Part shown: piece by piece, positions 31,100 to 38,849 of the stretch
Layout of the letters: every line of letters begins with the position of its first letter
How positions within the stretch are numbered: position 1 is the stretch's first letter
NCBI GenBank assembly: GCA_050013915.1
Contig: JBEKEI010000017.1
Location: 1-47,997 of the forward strand
Reading direction: 5' to 3'
Source: Roseiarcus sp050013915
GTDB taxonomy: Bacteria; Pseudomonadota; Alphaproteobacteria; Rhizobiales; Beijerinckiaceae
Length of the DNA: 47,997 nucleotides
The notes under the pieces: generated by a model
What the model was told of the DNA's origin: nothing
Database searches by the model: none
Seen by the model: only the letters and a program-made list of their open reading frames with translations
Made by a program: the position numbers and the translations under genes

Positions 31100-33061
31100 G
31101 TGTTCGAGTCCGTCCTGATCGCCAATCGCGGCGAGATCGCCTGCCGGATCGTCCGCACCGCGCGCCGGCTCGGCCTGCGCACGATCGCGATCTTCTCGGC
31201 GGCCGATCGCGGCGCCCTGTTCGCCCGGCTCGCCGACGAGGCGCACGAGATCGGTCCGGCGCCCGCGCGCGAGAGCTATCTGGCGGGCGACCGGATCGTC
31301 GCGCTCGCGCGCCGCGTCGGCGCCGCCTGCATCCATCCGGGCTACGGATTTCTGTCGGAGAACGCGGAATTCGCCGAGGCCTGCGCGGCGGCGGGAATCG
31401 TGTTCGTCGGGCCGTCGCCCGCCGCGATTCGGGCGATGGGCCTCAAGAACGCCGCCAAGGCGATGATGCAGAAGGCCGGCGTGCCGGTCGTCCCGGGCTA
31501 TCACGGCGACAACCAGGCGCCGAAATTCCTGCGGGAGAAGGCCTACGAGATCGGCTATCCCGTGCTGATCAAGGCGATCGCGGGCGGCGGCGGCAAGGGC
31601 ATGCGGCGGGTCGACGCGCATGTCGATTTCGAACCGGCGCTCGAGGCGGCCGCGCGCGAGGGCCAGGCGGCGTTCGGCGATCCGCGCGTGCTGATCGAGA
31701 AATATGTCGCGCGGCCGCGCCATGTCGAAATGCAGATTTTCGGCGATTCGCACGGCGCGTTCGTCCATCTCTTCGAGCGCGACTGCTCGCTGCAGCGCCG
31801 CCACCAGAAGGTGATCGAGGAGAGCCCGGCGCCGGGGCTCACCACGGAAATGCGCGCGGCGATGGCGGCGGCGGCGATCGCCGCGGGCAGGGCGGTCGGC
31901 TATGCCGGCGCCGGCACGATCGAGTTCATCGCCGATTCCTCGCGCGGGCTGCGCCCCGACGCGTTCTGGTTCATGGAGATGAACACCCGCCTGCAGGTCG
32001 AGCATCCCGTCACCGAGGCGATCACCGGCCTCGATCTCGTCGAATGGCAGTTCCGCGTCGCGGCGGGCGAGCCCCTGCCGCTCGGCCAGGGCGAAATCCG
32101 CCACAGCGGCCACGCCGTCGAGGCGCGCCTCTATGCGGAGGATCCCGAACATCAATTCCTCCCCTCGGCCGGCCGCATCCATGCGCTGCGGCTGCCGGAG
32201 GGCGACGGGATCAGGGTCGATTCCGGCGTCGAGGCGGGCAGCGCGGTCACGCCGTTCTACGATCCGATGATCGCCAAGATCATCGCCCATGGCGCCAGCC
32301 GCGAGGAGGCGCTCGACCGGCTCGGCGAGGCGCTGGAGGCGACGATCGTCGCCGGCCCGCGCACCAACGCCGCCTTCCTGCGCGCGCTGGTCGACGCGCC
32401 GGAGTTCCGCGCCGGCGCCTTCGACACCGGCTTCATCGAGGCCCATCTGGAGGCGCTCGGCGCCGCGCCGCGCGCGCCCGACGCGGCGGCGATCCTGCTC
32501 GGCGCCGCGCGGCTGCTCGGCCCGCGCGTCGGGGCGGCGCCGCCTTCCGATGACCCCTGGCGGGTCGCCGACAGTTTCGAATTGACCGGGCGCCGGCGCG
32601 TCGGCGTCGAAGCGCTCGTCGACGGTCGCCCGGTCGCGCTGGTCCAGATCAGCGAGCAGGGCGCGACGACGCTCGCCTTCGCCGACGGGCGCGAAGGCGC
32701 CGAGGTCTTCGAGGCGGCGCCGGCGACCCTCGTCGAATCCGAGGATGCGGTCTTCGTCCTGCGCGGCGGCCGCCAGACCGAGTTGCGCCTTGCCGATCCG
32801 CTCGATGCGCAGACCGAGGCGGCCGGCGCGGGCTCGGGCGCCGTCGAGGCGCCGATGCACGGCCGGCTGCTCGCGCTGTTCGTCGGGGAGGGCGAGGCGG
32901 TCGAGCAGGGCGCGCGGGTGGCGATCGTCGAGGCGATGAAGATGGAGCATTCGCTGACCGCGCCGCGCGCCGGGCGGGTGGCGCGGATCGCGGCGGCGGT
33001 CGGCGACCAGGTCGCGCAGGGGGCGCGGATCATGACGATCGAGGAGGAGGCCGCTGGCTGA
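31100..33061 (+). CDS. mccA: Methylcrotonoyl-CoA carboxylase, biotin-containing (alpha) subunit
   Basis: A 653-aa biotin carboxylase/biotin carrier protein that carboxylates its own biotin using ATP and bicarbonate and hands CO2 to the beta subunit. Residues 1-445 are the biotin carboxylase domain (VLIANRGEIACRIVRTARRL; HPGYGFLSENAEFAEAC; IAGGGGKGMRRV in the ATP-grasp loop; ERDCSLQRRHQKVIEE; FMEMNTRLQVEHPVTE). The middle part links to the carboxyltransferase. The C-terminal biotinyl domain has EAMKMEHS, with the biotinylated Lys614. GTG 31100 has AGGGAG about 6 nt upstream. Propionyl- or acetyl-CoA carboxylase alpha subunits are similar; the partner at 28314 makes the methylcrotonoyl assignment likely. 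Confidence 0.93.
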   Translation: MFESVLIANRGEIACRIVRTARRLGLRTIAIFSAADRGALFARLADEAHEIGPAPARESYLAGDRIVALARRVGAACIHPGYGFLSENAEFAEACAAAGIVFVGPSPAAIRAMGLKNAAKAMMQKAGVPVVPGYHGDNQAPKFLREKAYEIGYPVLIKAIAGGGGKGMRRVDAHVDFEPALEAAAREGQAAFGDPRVLIEKYVARPRHVEMQIFGDSHGAFVHLFERDCSLQRRHQKVIEESPAPGLTTEMRAAMAAAAIAAGRAVGYAGAGTIEFIADSSRGLRPDAFWFMEMNTRLQVEHPVTEAITGLDLVEWQFRVAAGEPLPLGQGEIRHSGHAVEARLYAEDPEHQFLPSAGRIHALRLPEGDGIRVDSGVEAGSAVTPFYDPMIAKIIAHGASREEALDRLGEALEATIVAGPRTNAAFLRALVDAPEFRAGAFDTGFIEAHLEALGAAPRAPDAAAILLGAARLLGPRVGAAPPSDDPWRVADSFELTGRRRVGVEALVDGRPVALVQISEQGATTLAFADGREGAEVFEAAPATLVESEDAVFVLRGGRQTELRLADPLDAQTEAAGAGSGAVEAPMHGRLLALFVGEGEAVEQGARVAIVEAMKMEHSLTAPRAGRVARIAAAVGDQVAQGARIMTIEEEAAG

Positions 33062-33205
33062 CCGCGCCTCTCGCCTCCCGCGTCGACCGGGTTCGGGGGC
33101 CGATGAACGCGCCTTGCGCGTCCGGGCGGCTTCGGTCGCCGCGGTGAATCTTCTTGCCTTCGCCGGCTGCGCTGATTTTCGACCAGGGGATCGCCGAGGT
33201 CGAGC

Positions 33206-33225
33206 AAATTTCTGTAAAAAAGAAA
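33206..33225 (-). repeat. AT-rich inverted motif, left copy
   Basis: Read on the minus strand this is TTTCTTTTTTACAGAAATTT. The core TTTTACAGAA recurs on the plus strand at 33460-33469, and both copies are followed within 25 nt by a GAC...GCGATCC/CCGATCC segment, so about 32 nt are related. This left copy has the weaker -35 (CTCGAC) and no recognisable -10. Confidence 0.5.
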
Positions 33226-33376
33226 GACGCGGCGTCGGGCGAGGCGCCGGGGGCCCGCATCAATCGTCGCCGGATCGGCCGGCGCGGGGCTGTCCGGGGA
33301 ACGGACGCGAGCGATGGGGAGGGGCCTGAGTCTGGCGTCCCGGGCCGCCGCAGGCGACAGAGGCTGTCGTCGGACG

Positions 33377-33427
33377 GCCCTCATCCGGCGCTTCGCGCCA
33401 CCTTCTCCCGCAAGAGCGGGAGAAGGG
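33377..33427. repeat. RIME-like palindromic intergenic element
   Basis: This contains the sequence pattern of the rhizobial RIME-type repeats: CCCTCATCCGG, a small hairpin GGCGC-TTC-GCGCC (33387-33399), then CACCTTCTCCCGC-AAGA-GCGGGAGAAGG, a perfect 11-bp stem with 4-nt loop (33401-33426). Close relatives of this string are scattered between genes in many Hyphomicrobiales genomes. It probably also acts as a 3'-end structure for the mccA transcript. Only one copy was seen in the window. Confidence 0.75.
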
Positions 33428-33459
33428 TCTCGCGCGACCGCGCCGGTGATGATTTTCTC

Positions 33460-33469
33460 TTTTACAGAA
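33460..33469 (+). repeat. AT-rich inverted motif, right copy core
   Basis: TTTTACAGAA, perfect inverse of 33210-33219, with AT-rich flanks on both sides (33452-33475). It sits directly upstream of the promoter at 33476, in the position of an UP element or activator site. Confidence 0.5.
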
Positions 33470-33475
33470 TTTTTA

Positions 33476-33504
33476 TTGACGCCAGCCGATCCTCGCGGCA
33501 TAGT
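33476..33504 (+). promoter_or_regulatory. Sigma70-like promoter for the 102-aa ORF
   Basis: TTGACG (33476-33481, 5 of 6) and CATAGT (33499-33504, 4 of 6) are separated by exactly 17 nt, with a T-rich segment immediately upstream. This is the clearest promoter in the window. Transcription would begin near 33511, giving a leader of about 45 nt before the ATG at 33555. Confidence 0.65.
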
Positions 33505-33554
33505 GAAGCGTTGGATCGACGACCCCCCGGGCCCGGCAGGCGGAAGGAGGAACC

Positions 33555-33863
33555 ATGGCTCGCGAACCTTTGGTCCGACGCTTGCCGCCATCGGGCCTTC
33601 GACAGCTCGGGGAGCGCGCGAGACTCCGGGTCAAAAAGGCGCCCGGCCTGTTGCAAGCCATTGAAATACAATCAAATCCCATGGAGCCCGCGGAAATAGA
33701 GGACTTGCAAAGGACTTCAAAAGGACTTCAAAAGGACTTCCAGAGATCTCCAAAGACTTCCAAACTCTTCCAAAAATTTCCAAAAATTTCAACCGCGCTC
33801 CCGCCTCAGGCGACGCGCAAGGGATGGCGGCCGATTGCGGCGATGGGCTCGTCATGTCGTTGA
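33555..33863 (+). CDS. Unrecognised 102-aa basic protein encoded across phased A-tract repeats
   Basis: The ATG at 33555 has an ideal Shine-Dalgarno (AAGGAGG, 33544-33550, 4 nt spacing) and a good promoter 50-80 nt upstream, so translation is likely to start here. The predicted protein begins MAREPLVRRLPPSGLRQLGE, is strongly basic and has no signal peptide. Residues about 50-80 are encoded by the 10-11 bp repeat array and give a degenerate Lys/Gln/Phe-rich pattern (LQKDFQRSP, KLFQKFPKI). The repeat period is not a multiple of 3, so the amino-acid sequence does not itself repeat; that argues the array was not selected as protein. It may be a short real gene, a leader peptide, or a gene whose 3' part was replaced by the array. 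No family is recognised. Confidence 0.4.
   Translation: MAREPLVRRLPPSGLRQLGERARLRVKKAPGLLQAIEIQSNPMEPAEIEDLQRTSKGLQKDFQRSPKTSKLFQKFPKISTALPPQATRKGWRPIAAMGSSCR
33701..33786. repeat. Array of 10-11 bp repeats with helically phased A-tracts
   Basis: Successive units are GGACTTGCAAA, GGACTTCAAAA (twice), GGACTTCCAGA, then 10-bp units GATCTCCAAA, GACTTCCAAA, CTCTTCCAAA, AATTTCCAAA, ending in AATTTC. A-runs of 3-5 recur at about 33709, 33719, 33730, 33752, 33762, 33772 and 33782, that is, nearly every 10-11 bp. A-tracts in phase with the helix are the known cause of intrinsic DNA bending. The array is much AT-richer than the surrounding GC-rich genome. Confidence 0.8.
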
Positions 33864-33979
33864 TTTCTCTATTCCAGAATACAGGCCGCCGGCGGGCGGA
33901 GCGCGGCCGTTCGAGCAATCCACCGCTCGACGCCGTTTGCGCGACCCCCTCCGCCCCGGGGCGCGCCCGCCCTGCCCGC

Positions 33980-35491
33980 TCACGCCGCCCCGGTCACGAT
34001 CACGTTCCACGAGCCCGGCGCCAGCCTCGCCTTCAGCGTCCGCCCGTCGATCGAAACGCTCTTGATCGGCTGCGGGGCGACATTGTCGGGGTCGTCCCTG
34101 GTGTTGACCGCCTTCATGTTGGGATGGGTGACCTGCTGGGCGTCGAGGATGCGGCGGTCCTCGCCGAAGCCGCGCAGCACGACCTCGAGCTCCATCTCCT
34201 CGCGCAGATGGCGGTTGAGCGCGAAGACCACGACCTGGCCGGAGCTCTCGTCCTCGGTGACGCAGGCGTGCAGATAGGGCATTTCGGACGCCGCCTTGCC
34301 GGCGTAGGTCGGCGAGCTCGCCAGCGTGCGCAGCGCCCTGCCCTGGGCGTAGCGCGTCGTCAGCGCGAACGGATGGAAGATCGTCTGGCGCCAGGCCGGG
34401 CCGCCGGGCTCGGTCATGATCGGGCCGATGATGTTGACCAGCTGGGCGATGCAGGCGGCCTTCACCCGGTCGGCGTTGTTGAGCAGGGTGATCAGCGCGC
34501 CGCCGACCAGCAGCGCGTCCTCGGCGTTGTAGACCTCCTCGATCAGCGGGGGATGTTCGGGCCAGCCGGGCTTGCGGAGGTCCGAATGGGTGCGCGCCTT
34601 GTACCAGACGTTCCATTCGTCGAGCGACAGCATGATGCGCTTGGGCGAGCGGCGGGTGGCGGCGACCGCGTCGGCGATCGCGACCACCTCCTTGATGAAG
34701 AAGTCGAGCAGCTCGACATTGCCGAGGAATTCCTCGGTGGAATCATGCGGGTTCTGGAAATAGGTGTGCAGCGAGATGAAGTCGACGCGGTCGAAGCAAT
34801 GGTCGAGCACCTCGTATTCCCAGCGCGCGTAGGTCGCCATTTCACGGTTCGACGAGCCGCAGGCGGCCAGTTCGATCGAGGGATCGACCCAGCGCATCGC
34901 CTTGGCGGTCTCGTTGGCGATCCGGCCATATTCCTGCGCGGTCTTGGCGCCGATCTGCCAGGGTCCGTCCATCTCGTTGCCGAGGCACCAGAACCGGATG
35001 TCGTGCGGCTTCTCCCAGCCGTGGGCGCGGCGCAGATCCGAGAGCTCGGTGCCGCCGGGATGGTTGCAATATTCGATGAACCGGCGCGCCTCGTCGAGGC
35101 CGCGCGTGCCCAGATTGACTCCGAACATCGGCTCGACGCCGACCTTGCGCGTCCAGTCGATGAACTCGTTGGTCCCGAACGCGTTGGTCTCGGTCGAGAA
35201 CCAGGCGAGATCGAGCCGGCGCGGCCGCTTGTCGAGGGGGCCGACGCCGTCCTCCCAATTGTAGCCCGACAGGAAATTGCCGCCGGGATAGCGCACGATG
35301 GTGACGCCGAGCTCGCGGGTGAGGTCGGCGACGTCCTGCCGGAACCCCTTGGCGTCCGCGGTGGGATGGCCGGGCTCGAATATGCCGGTGTAGACGCAGC
35401 GGCCCATATGCTCGACGAACGAGCCGAACAGGCGCCGGTCGATGTCGGAAATGGCGAAGTCGCGGTCGACGATCAGGCGGGCTTGGATCAT
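33980..35491 (-). CDS. abfA: Alpha-L-arabinofuranosidase, GH51
   Basis: A 503-aa GH51 enzyme that removes terminal arabinofuranose from arabino-oligosaccharides. The catalytic acid/base is Glu173 in FWCLGNEMDGPW and the nucleophile Glu292 in LSLDEWNVWY; other family stretches are IDRRLFGSFVEHMGRCVYTGI, VRYPGGNFLSGYNWEDGVGP and LVNIIGPIMTEPGG. The length is typical (about 500). No signal peptide is present, so it works in the cytoplasm on imported oligosaccharides. ATG 35491 has AGGAA 4-5 nt upstream. It is the last gene of a minus-strand operon with the sugar permeases and binding protein upstream, which implies that the transporter carries arabinosides. Confidence 0.94.
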   Translation of the reverse strand: MIQARLIVDRDFAISDIDRRLFGSFVEHMGRCVYTGIFEPGHPTADAKGFRQDVADLTRELGVTIVRYPGGNFLSGYNWEDGVGPLDKRPRRLDLAWFSTETNAFGTNEFIDWTRKVGVEPMFGVNLGTRGLDEARRFIEYCNHPGGTELSDLRRAHGWEKPHDIRFWCLGNEMDGPWQIGAKTAQEYGRIANETAKAMRWVDPSIELAACGSSNREMATYARWEYEVLDHCFDRVDFISLHTYFQNPHDSTEEFLGNVELLDFFIKEVVAIADAVAATRRSPKRIMLSLDEWNVWYKARTHSDLRKPGWPEHPPLIEEVYNAEDALLVGGALITLLNNADRVKAACIAQLVNIIGPIMTEPGGPAWRQTIFHPFALTTRYAQGRALRTLASSPTYAGKAASEMPYLHACVTEDESSGQVVVFALNRHLREEMELEVVLRGFGEDRRILDAQQVTHPNMKAVNTRDDPDNVAPQPIKSVSIDGRTLKARLAPGSWNVIVTGAA

Positions 35492-35506
35492 GGCTTTCCT
35501 GCTTTG

Positions 35507-36337
35507 TCATCCCTTGAGGCCGGCCGAGAGCATCACCGCCTCGGTCACCTTGCGTTGAAAGACGAGATAGGCGAGGGCGACCGGCAAGGCGGCGAGCACC
35601 GCGCCGGCGAGATTGCGCGCGTATTGCACGCCGAAGGCGTCATGGACCTGGACGATGCCGACCGGCACCGTCATCGACGTGTCGGAGGTCGCCACCAGGA
35701 ACGGCCAGAGGAAGGCGTTCCAGGCGCCGATGAAGGTGACGATGGCGAGCGCGGCGGTGACGCCCCAGGTCATCGGCAGGAAGATCCTGACGAAAATGTC
35801 GAACTCGCCGGCGCCGTCGACGACCGCCGCCTCGCGGAACTCGCGCGGGATCGAATCGAAGAACTGCTTGTAGACGATCACCACCACCGGCACGATCAGT
35901 TGCGGCAGGATGATGCCGCCCCAGGTGTTGATCAGGCCGAAATCGTTCATCAGCACGAAATGGGTGACGATCAGCGCCTGCAGCGGCACCATGAAACTCG
36001 CCAGGATGAGACCGTAGAGCAGACGCCGGCCGGGAAATTCGAGCTGCGAGATCGCGTAGCCGCACGTCGCGCTCATCGCCACCACCAGGACGGTCACCGC
36101 CCCCGCGGTGGCGAAGGAATTCAGGTACCAGCGGCCGATGATCGTATGGGTCAGCACATAGGCGTAGGAATCGAGCGTGAACGCCTGCGGCAGCAGGTGG
36201 ACGCCGGGCGCGACCACCTCATATTCCGGCTTCAGCGTCGTCACCACCGCCCAGTACAGCGGAAACACCCAGGCGAGCGCCGCGCCGAGCGTGACCAGGG
36301 TGACGACGCCCTCGGGCGCGCGCGCGCGCAGGCTCAT
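35507..36337 (-). CDS. Carbohydrate ABC transporter permease, MalG/AraQ type
   Basis: A 276-aa inner-membrane permease of the CUT1 sugar transporter class with six predicted membrane helices. The cytoplasmic EAA loop that couples to the ATPase reads REAAVVDGAGEFDIFVRIFLPM (about residues 180-201). Other marks are FPLYWAVVTTLKPEYEV near the N-terminus and NAFLWPFLVATSD. The ATG at 36337 overlaps the stop of the upstream permease gene (ATGA), so the pair are coupled. It pairs with the MalF-type subunit to form the pore. The C-terminal AVMLSAGLKG ending is family-typical. Confidence 0.92.
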   Translation of the reverse strand: MSLRARAPEGVVTLVTLGAALAWVFPLYWAVVTTLKPEYEVVAPGVHLLPQAFTLDSYAYVLTHTIIGRWYLNSFATAGAVTVLVVAMSATCGYAISQLEFPGRRLLYGLILASFMVPLQALIVTHFVLMNDFGLINTWGGIILPQLIVPVVVIVYKQFFDSIPREFREAAVVDGAGEFDIFVRIFLPMTWGVTAALAIVTFIGAWNAFLWPFLVATSDTSMTVPVGIVQVHDAFGVQYARNLAGAVLAALPVALAYLVFQRKVTEAVMLSAGLKG

Positions 36338-37209
36338 GCTGCCGTCCTCGTCCGCAGGACCTGGAATTGCAGGATCGAGAGGATCGCGATCATCGCGAAC
36401 AGGAACAGGGCGACCGTCGCCCCATAGCCGCCGTGGTTCTGGGTGAACGCCTGCTTGTAGACGTACTGGACCAGGACATAGGTGGAGTTGAACGGCCCGC
36501 CCTGGGTGAGGAGGTAGACCTGGTCGAAAATCTTGAGCTGGAGGATCAGCTGGATGGTGAGGACCAGCGCGGTCACCGGCCAGATCAGCGGCCAGGTGAC
36601 GAAGCGGAACTTCTGCCAGCGCCCGGCGCCGTCGAGCGCGGCGGCGGCGTAGAGATCGGGCGAGATGTTGCGCAGGCCGGCGATGAACAGGAGGACGTTG
36701 AACCCGTTGGTCCACCAGATCGTGACGAAGGCGACCGCGGGCATCGCCCAGAACGGGTCCTTGAACACCGAGACGCGCGAGCCGAAAATCCCGGCGATCG
36801 CCAACTGGGCTATGCCGAATTGCAGGTCGAGCATCCATTGCCAGATCAGGGTGACCACCGTCACCGGCAGCACATAGGGCAGGAAGAAACAGGACAGGAC
36901 GAGGCTCTGCAGCCAGCCGTCGAGCCGGATGACCATCATCGCGATGCCGAGGCCGAGCAGCGTGCTCGGCACGACCGTCAGCAGGACGAAATAGCCGGTA
37001 TGGAGCGCCGATTCGTTGAACAGCCGGTCCTGGAACAGCCTGAGATAGTTGCGCCAGCCGACCCATTGGCCCTCGCCGATCAGCGGCGCGTCGGTGAAGC
37101 TCAGCTCGACCATCTTGAACGTCGGGTAGAGGAACAGGACGGCGTAGGCGATCACGAACGGCGCGATGAACGCCGCGATCGCAACGATCTCGCTGCGCCT
37201 GACCGCCAT
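36334..37209 (-). CDS. Carbohydrate ABC transporter permease, MalF/AraP type
   Basis: A 291-aa CUT1-class permease with six membrane helices. Diagnostic segments are FLYPTFKMVELSFTDAP at the N-terminus, the EAA-like loop PDLYAAAALDGAGRWQKFRFVTWP (about 186-209) and IFDQVYLLTQGGPFNSTYVL. ATG 37209 opens MAVRRSEIVAIAAFIAPF. It overlaps the following MalG-type gene by 4 nt and lies 90 nt after the binding-protein gene, separated by a strong hairpin. No gene for the ATPase is present in this operon; the transporter probably uses a shared MsmX/UgpC-like ATPase from elsewhere, as several CUT1 systems do. Confidence 0.92.
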   Translation of the reverse strand: MAVRRSEIVAIAAFIAPFVIAYAVLFLYPTFKMVELSFTDAPLIGEGQWVGWRNYLRLFQDRLFNESALHTGYFVLLTVVPSTLLGLGIAMMVIRLDGWLQSLVLSCFFLPYVLPVTVVTLIWQWMLDLQFGIAQLAIAGIFGSRVSVFKDPFWAMPAVAFVTIWWTNGFNVLLFIAGLRNISPDLYAAAALDGAGRWQKFRFVTWPLIWPVTALVLTIQLILQLKIFDQVYLLTQGGPFNSTYVLVQYVYKQAFTQNHGGYGATVALFLFAMIAILSILQFQVLRTRTAA

Positions 37210-37254
37210 GGACGCTCCTCGCTCCCCGCCCGTCGCGCCGCCGGCCCGGCGCGA

Positions 37255-37279
37255 TCCGGCCGCCGCGCGGGCGGCCGGA
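37255..37279 (-). other. Intercistronic hairpin between binding-protein and permease genes
   Basis: A perfect 10-bp stem (TCCGGCCGCC/GGCGGCCGGA) with a 5-nt loop lies in the 90-nt gap. No T-run follows on the minus strand, so it is more likely an mRNA-stabilising 3' structure for the binding-protein message (compare the malE-malF gap of enterics) than a terminator. Confidence 0.6.
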
Positions 37280-37299
37280 AAGCGCGGGCGATGGTTCGG

Positions 37300-38574
37300 C
37301 TACTGGAGATCGCTCTGCAGCTCTTCACGCATCTGCTTGATCGCATCGGCCGGCGCGCTCTGGCCGTTGACGGCGGGCAGGACGAAATTGGTCGCCGCGT
37401 CATAGACCGGCGAGGCCACGCCGGCGATCTTGGTCTCGGGATCGAACACCGCGGTCTTGGCGAGCGAGGAATAGGTCGCGTTCGGCTGCATCGCCTTGTA
37501 TTCGGTCGTCTCGTCGACCGGCTTGAAGGCGGGGATATGGCCCGCGGTCGCCCAGTAGAGGCTGTGGTGGTTCATCCACGAGATCACCTTCAGCACCGCC
37601 TCCAGCTTTTCCTTCGAAAGCGGATTGCCCTTGCGCTCGGGGATCGCGAAGGAATGCGAATCGGCCCAGGTGGCGGCATGGTCGAACAATGTCGGGATCT
37701 GGATGGCGCCCCATTCGAAGCCGAGCTTGCCGGACTTGGCGAGGTCGGCCATGGTCGGCACCTCCCAGACGCCGTTGATGTGGAAGGCGGCCTTGCCCGA
37801 GGTGAACAGGGCGATCGAGGCCGGATATTCGGTCAGCTTGGGCGCATAGCCCTTGGCGATCCAGTCCGCGACCGCCGCGGTCGCCTTTTCCGCCTTGGCG
37901 CCGGAATCGCCGGGGAGGATCTTGCCGCCCTCGAGGAATTGGCCGCCCTGCTGGTTCAGCAGGGTGTAGAAGATGCGCCAGATCGTGCCGCCGTCGGAAC
38001 TGGCGAAGGAGACGCCGTACTGGGTCTTGCCGCCGCTGAGCTTCTTCAGCGCGGCGTTGAAATTGTCGAGCCCGTCGAGTCCCTTGGGAAGGCCGTCGTC
38101 GCCGAGCAGCCCGGCCGCCTTGAGGGCGTCCTTGTTGTAGTAGAGGATGATCGAATGGATATCGAGCGGCACGCCGTAGAGCTTGCCGTCCTGGTGGGCG
38201 GCGGCCCAGTCGGTCGGGAAATAATCGTCGGCGGTCAGCCCGACGCTCTTCAATTCGTCCATGGTGTAGGGACGCAGCGTGCCGGTGGAGACGCCCAGCG
38301 GCAGGCGCGACAGATGGTAGGTCATCACGTCGGGCCCCTGGCCGACCGCGGCCGAGGTCTGCACCTTGGTGTAGAACGGCGTGCCCCATTCGAGCGTCGT
38401 CGGATCGATCTCGACGTCGGGATTCTCGGTGTTGAACTGCTGGATCAGCGACTTCATGCGGACGCCGTCGCCGCCGCTGAGGAAATCCCACCACACCACC
38501 TGGGTCTTGGCCTGCGCCGCGAGGCTCATCGCGCACAGACCCGCAGCGATGGCGAGCGCTTTGACAATCTTCAT
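37300..38574 (-). CDS. Carbohydrate ABC transporter substrate-binding protein, family 1
   Basis: A 424-aa periplasmic binding protein of SBP family 1, with a Sec signal (MKIVKALAIAAGLCAMSLAAQA). The mature protein begins KTQVVWWDFLSGGDG and shows FNTENPDVEI, VMTYHLSRLPLG, GKLYGVPLDIHSIILYYNKD and GKAAFHINGVWEVP, typical of CUT1 sugar binders. ATG 38574 has GGAGGGA 7-8 nt upstream, which decides the start against a longer in-frame extension. It is the first gene of the arabinoside operon and would deliver arabinose-containing oligosaccharides to the two permeases. A divergent FadR-type regulator starts 275 nt away. Confidence 0.93.
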   Translation of the reverse strand: MKIVKALAIAAGLCAMSLAAQAKTQVVWWDFLSGGDGVRMKSLIQQFNTENPDVEIDPTTLEWGTPFYTKVQTSAAVGQGPDVMTYHLSRLPLGVSTGTLRPYTMDELKSVGLTADDYFPTDWAAAHQDGKLYGVPLDIHSIILYYNKDALKAAGLLGDDGLPKGLDGLDNFNAALKKLSGGKTQYGVSFASSDGGTIWRIFYTLLNQQGGQFLEGGKILPGDSGAKAEKATAAVADWIAKGYAPKLTEYPASIALFTSGKAAFHINGVWEVPTMADLAKSGKLGFEWGAIQIPTLFDHAATWADSHSFAIPERKGNPLSKEKLEAVLKVISWMNHHSLYWATAGHIPAFKPVDETTEYKAMQPNATYSSLAKTAVFDPETKIAGVASPVYDAATNFVLPAVNGQSAPADAIKQMREELQSDLQ

Positions 38575-38724
38575 GGCTGTTCCCTCCGTTGGCCGTCCGG
38601 CTGTCCCGGAACTGACCGGCTGCGTCGCGCGCCTCTTGGACGAGGTCGCTGCGGCGTCGTTCCTCCCATCGAGCCCGGACGGCGAACGCCCGAGCCGCGC
38701 CGCATTCGCTCTGGCGGCGCGTTT

Positions 38725-38738
38725 CATATTACCATATG
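38725..38738. promoter_or_regulatory. Candidate operator in the divergent arabinoside-regulator gap
   Basis: CATATTACCATATG lies in a short AT-rich island within the GC-rich 275-bp gap between the divergent binding-protein and regulator genes. It contains a TACCATA element reminiscent of half-sites of FadR/UxuR-type GntR operators (TGGTATACCA-like), but the symmetry is imperfect. The minus-strand reading TAATAT could serve as a -10 for the operon. Confidence 0.35.
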
Positions 38739-38849
38739 CTCTAAAAATTGCGGCAGGGGCCGGCATTTGTCAATGCCCTTCGCGAGCCCTCGAGTACCCG
38801 CGGCGCCCGATCGGCCGGGCATCGACGGGGCTCGCGCCGGGGATTGGGA

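Larger units (their letters stand above)
33062..33554. other. 493-bp intergenic region containing a RIME-like repeat and inverted promoter-like motifs
   Basis: No convincing gene lies here. It contains two AT-rich copies of a promoter-like motif in opposite orientation (cores at 33210-33219 and 33460-33469), a RIME-like palindromic element between them (33377-33427), and a good sigma70-like promoter (33476-33504) reading into the small ORF at 33555. Open frames crossing the region are Arg/Pro-rich and have no start signal. Confidence 0.6.

Noticed and set aside
33701..33786. Short regularly spaced repeats resembling a CRISPR array
   Set aside because: The period is 10-11 bp with no spacers between repeats, and no cas genes are present. 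It fits phased A-tracts, not CRISPR.
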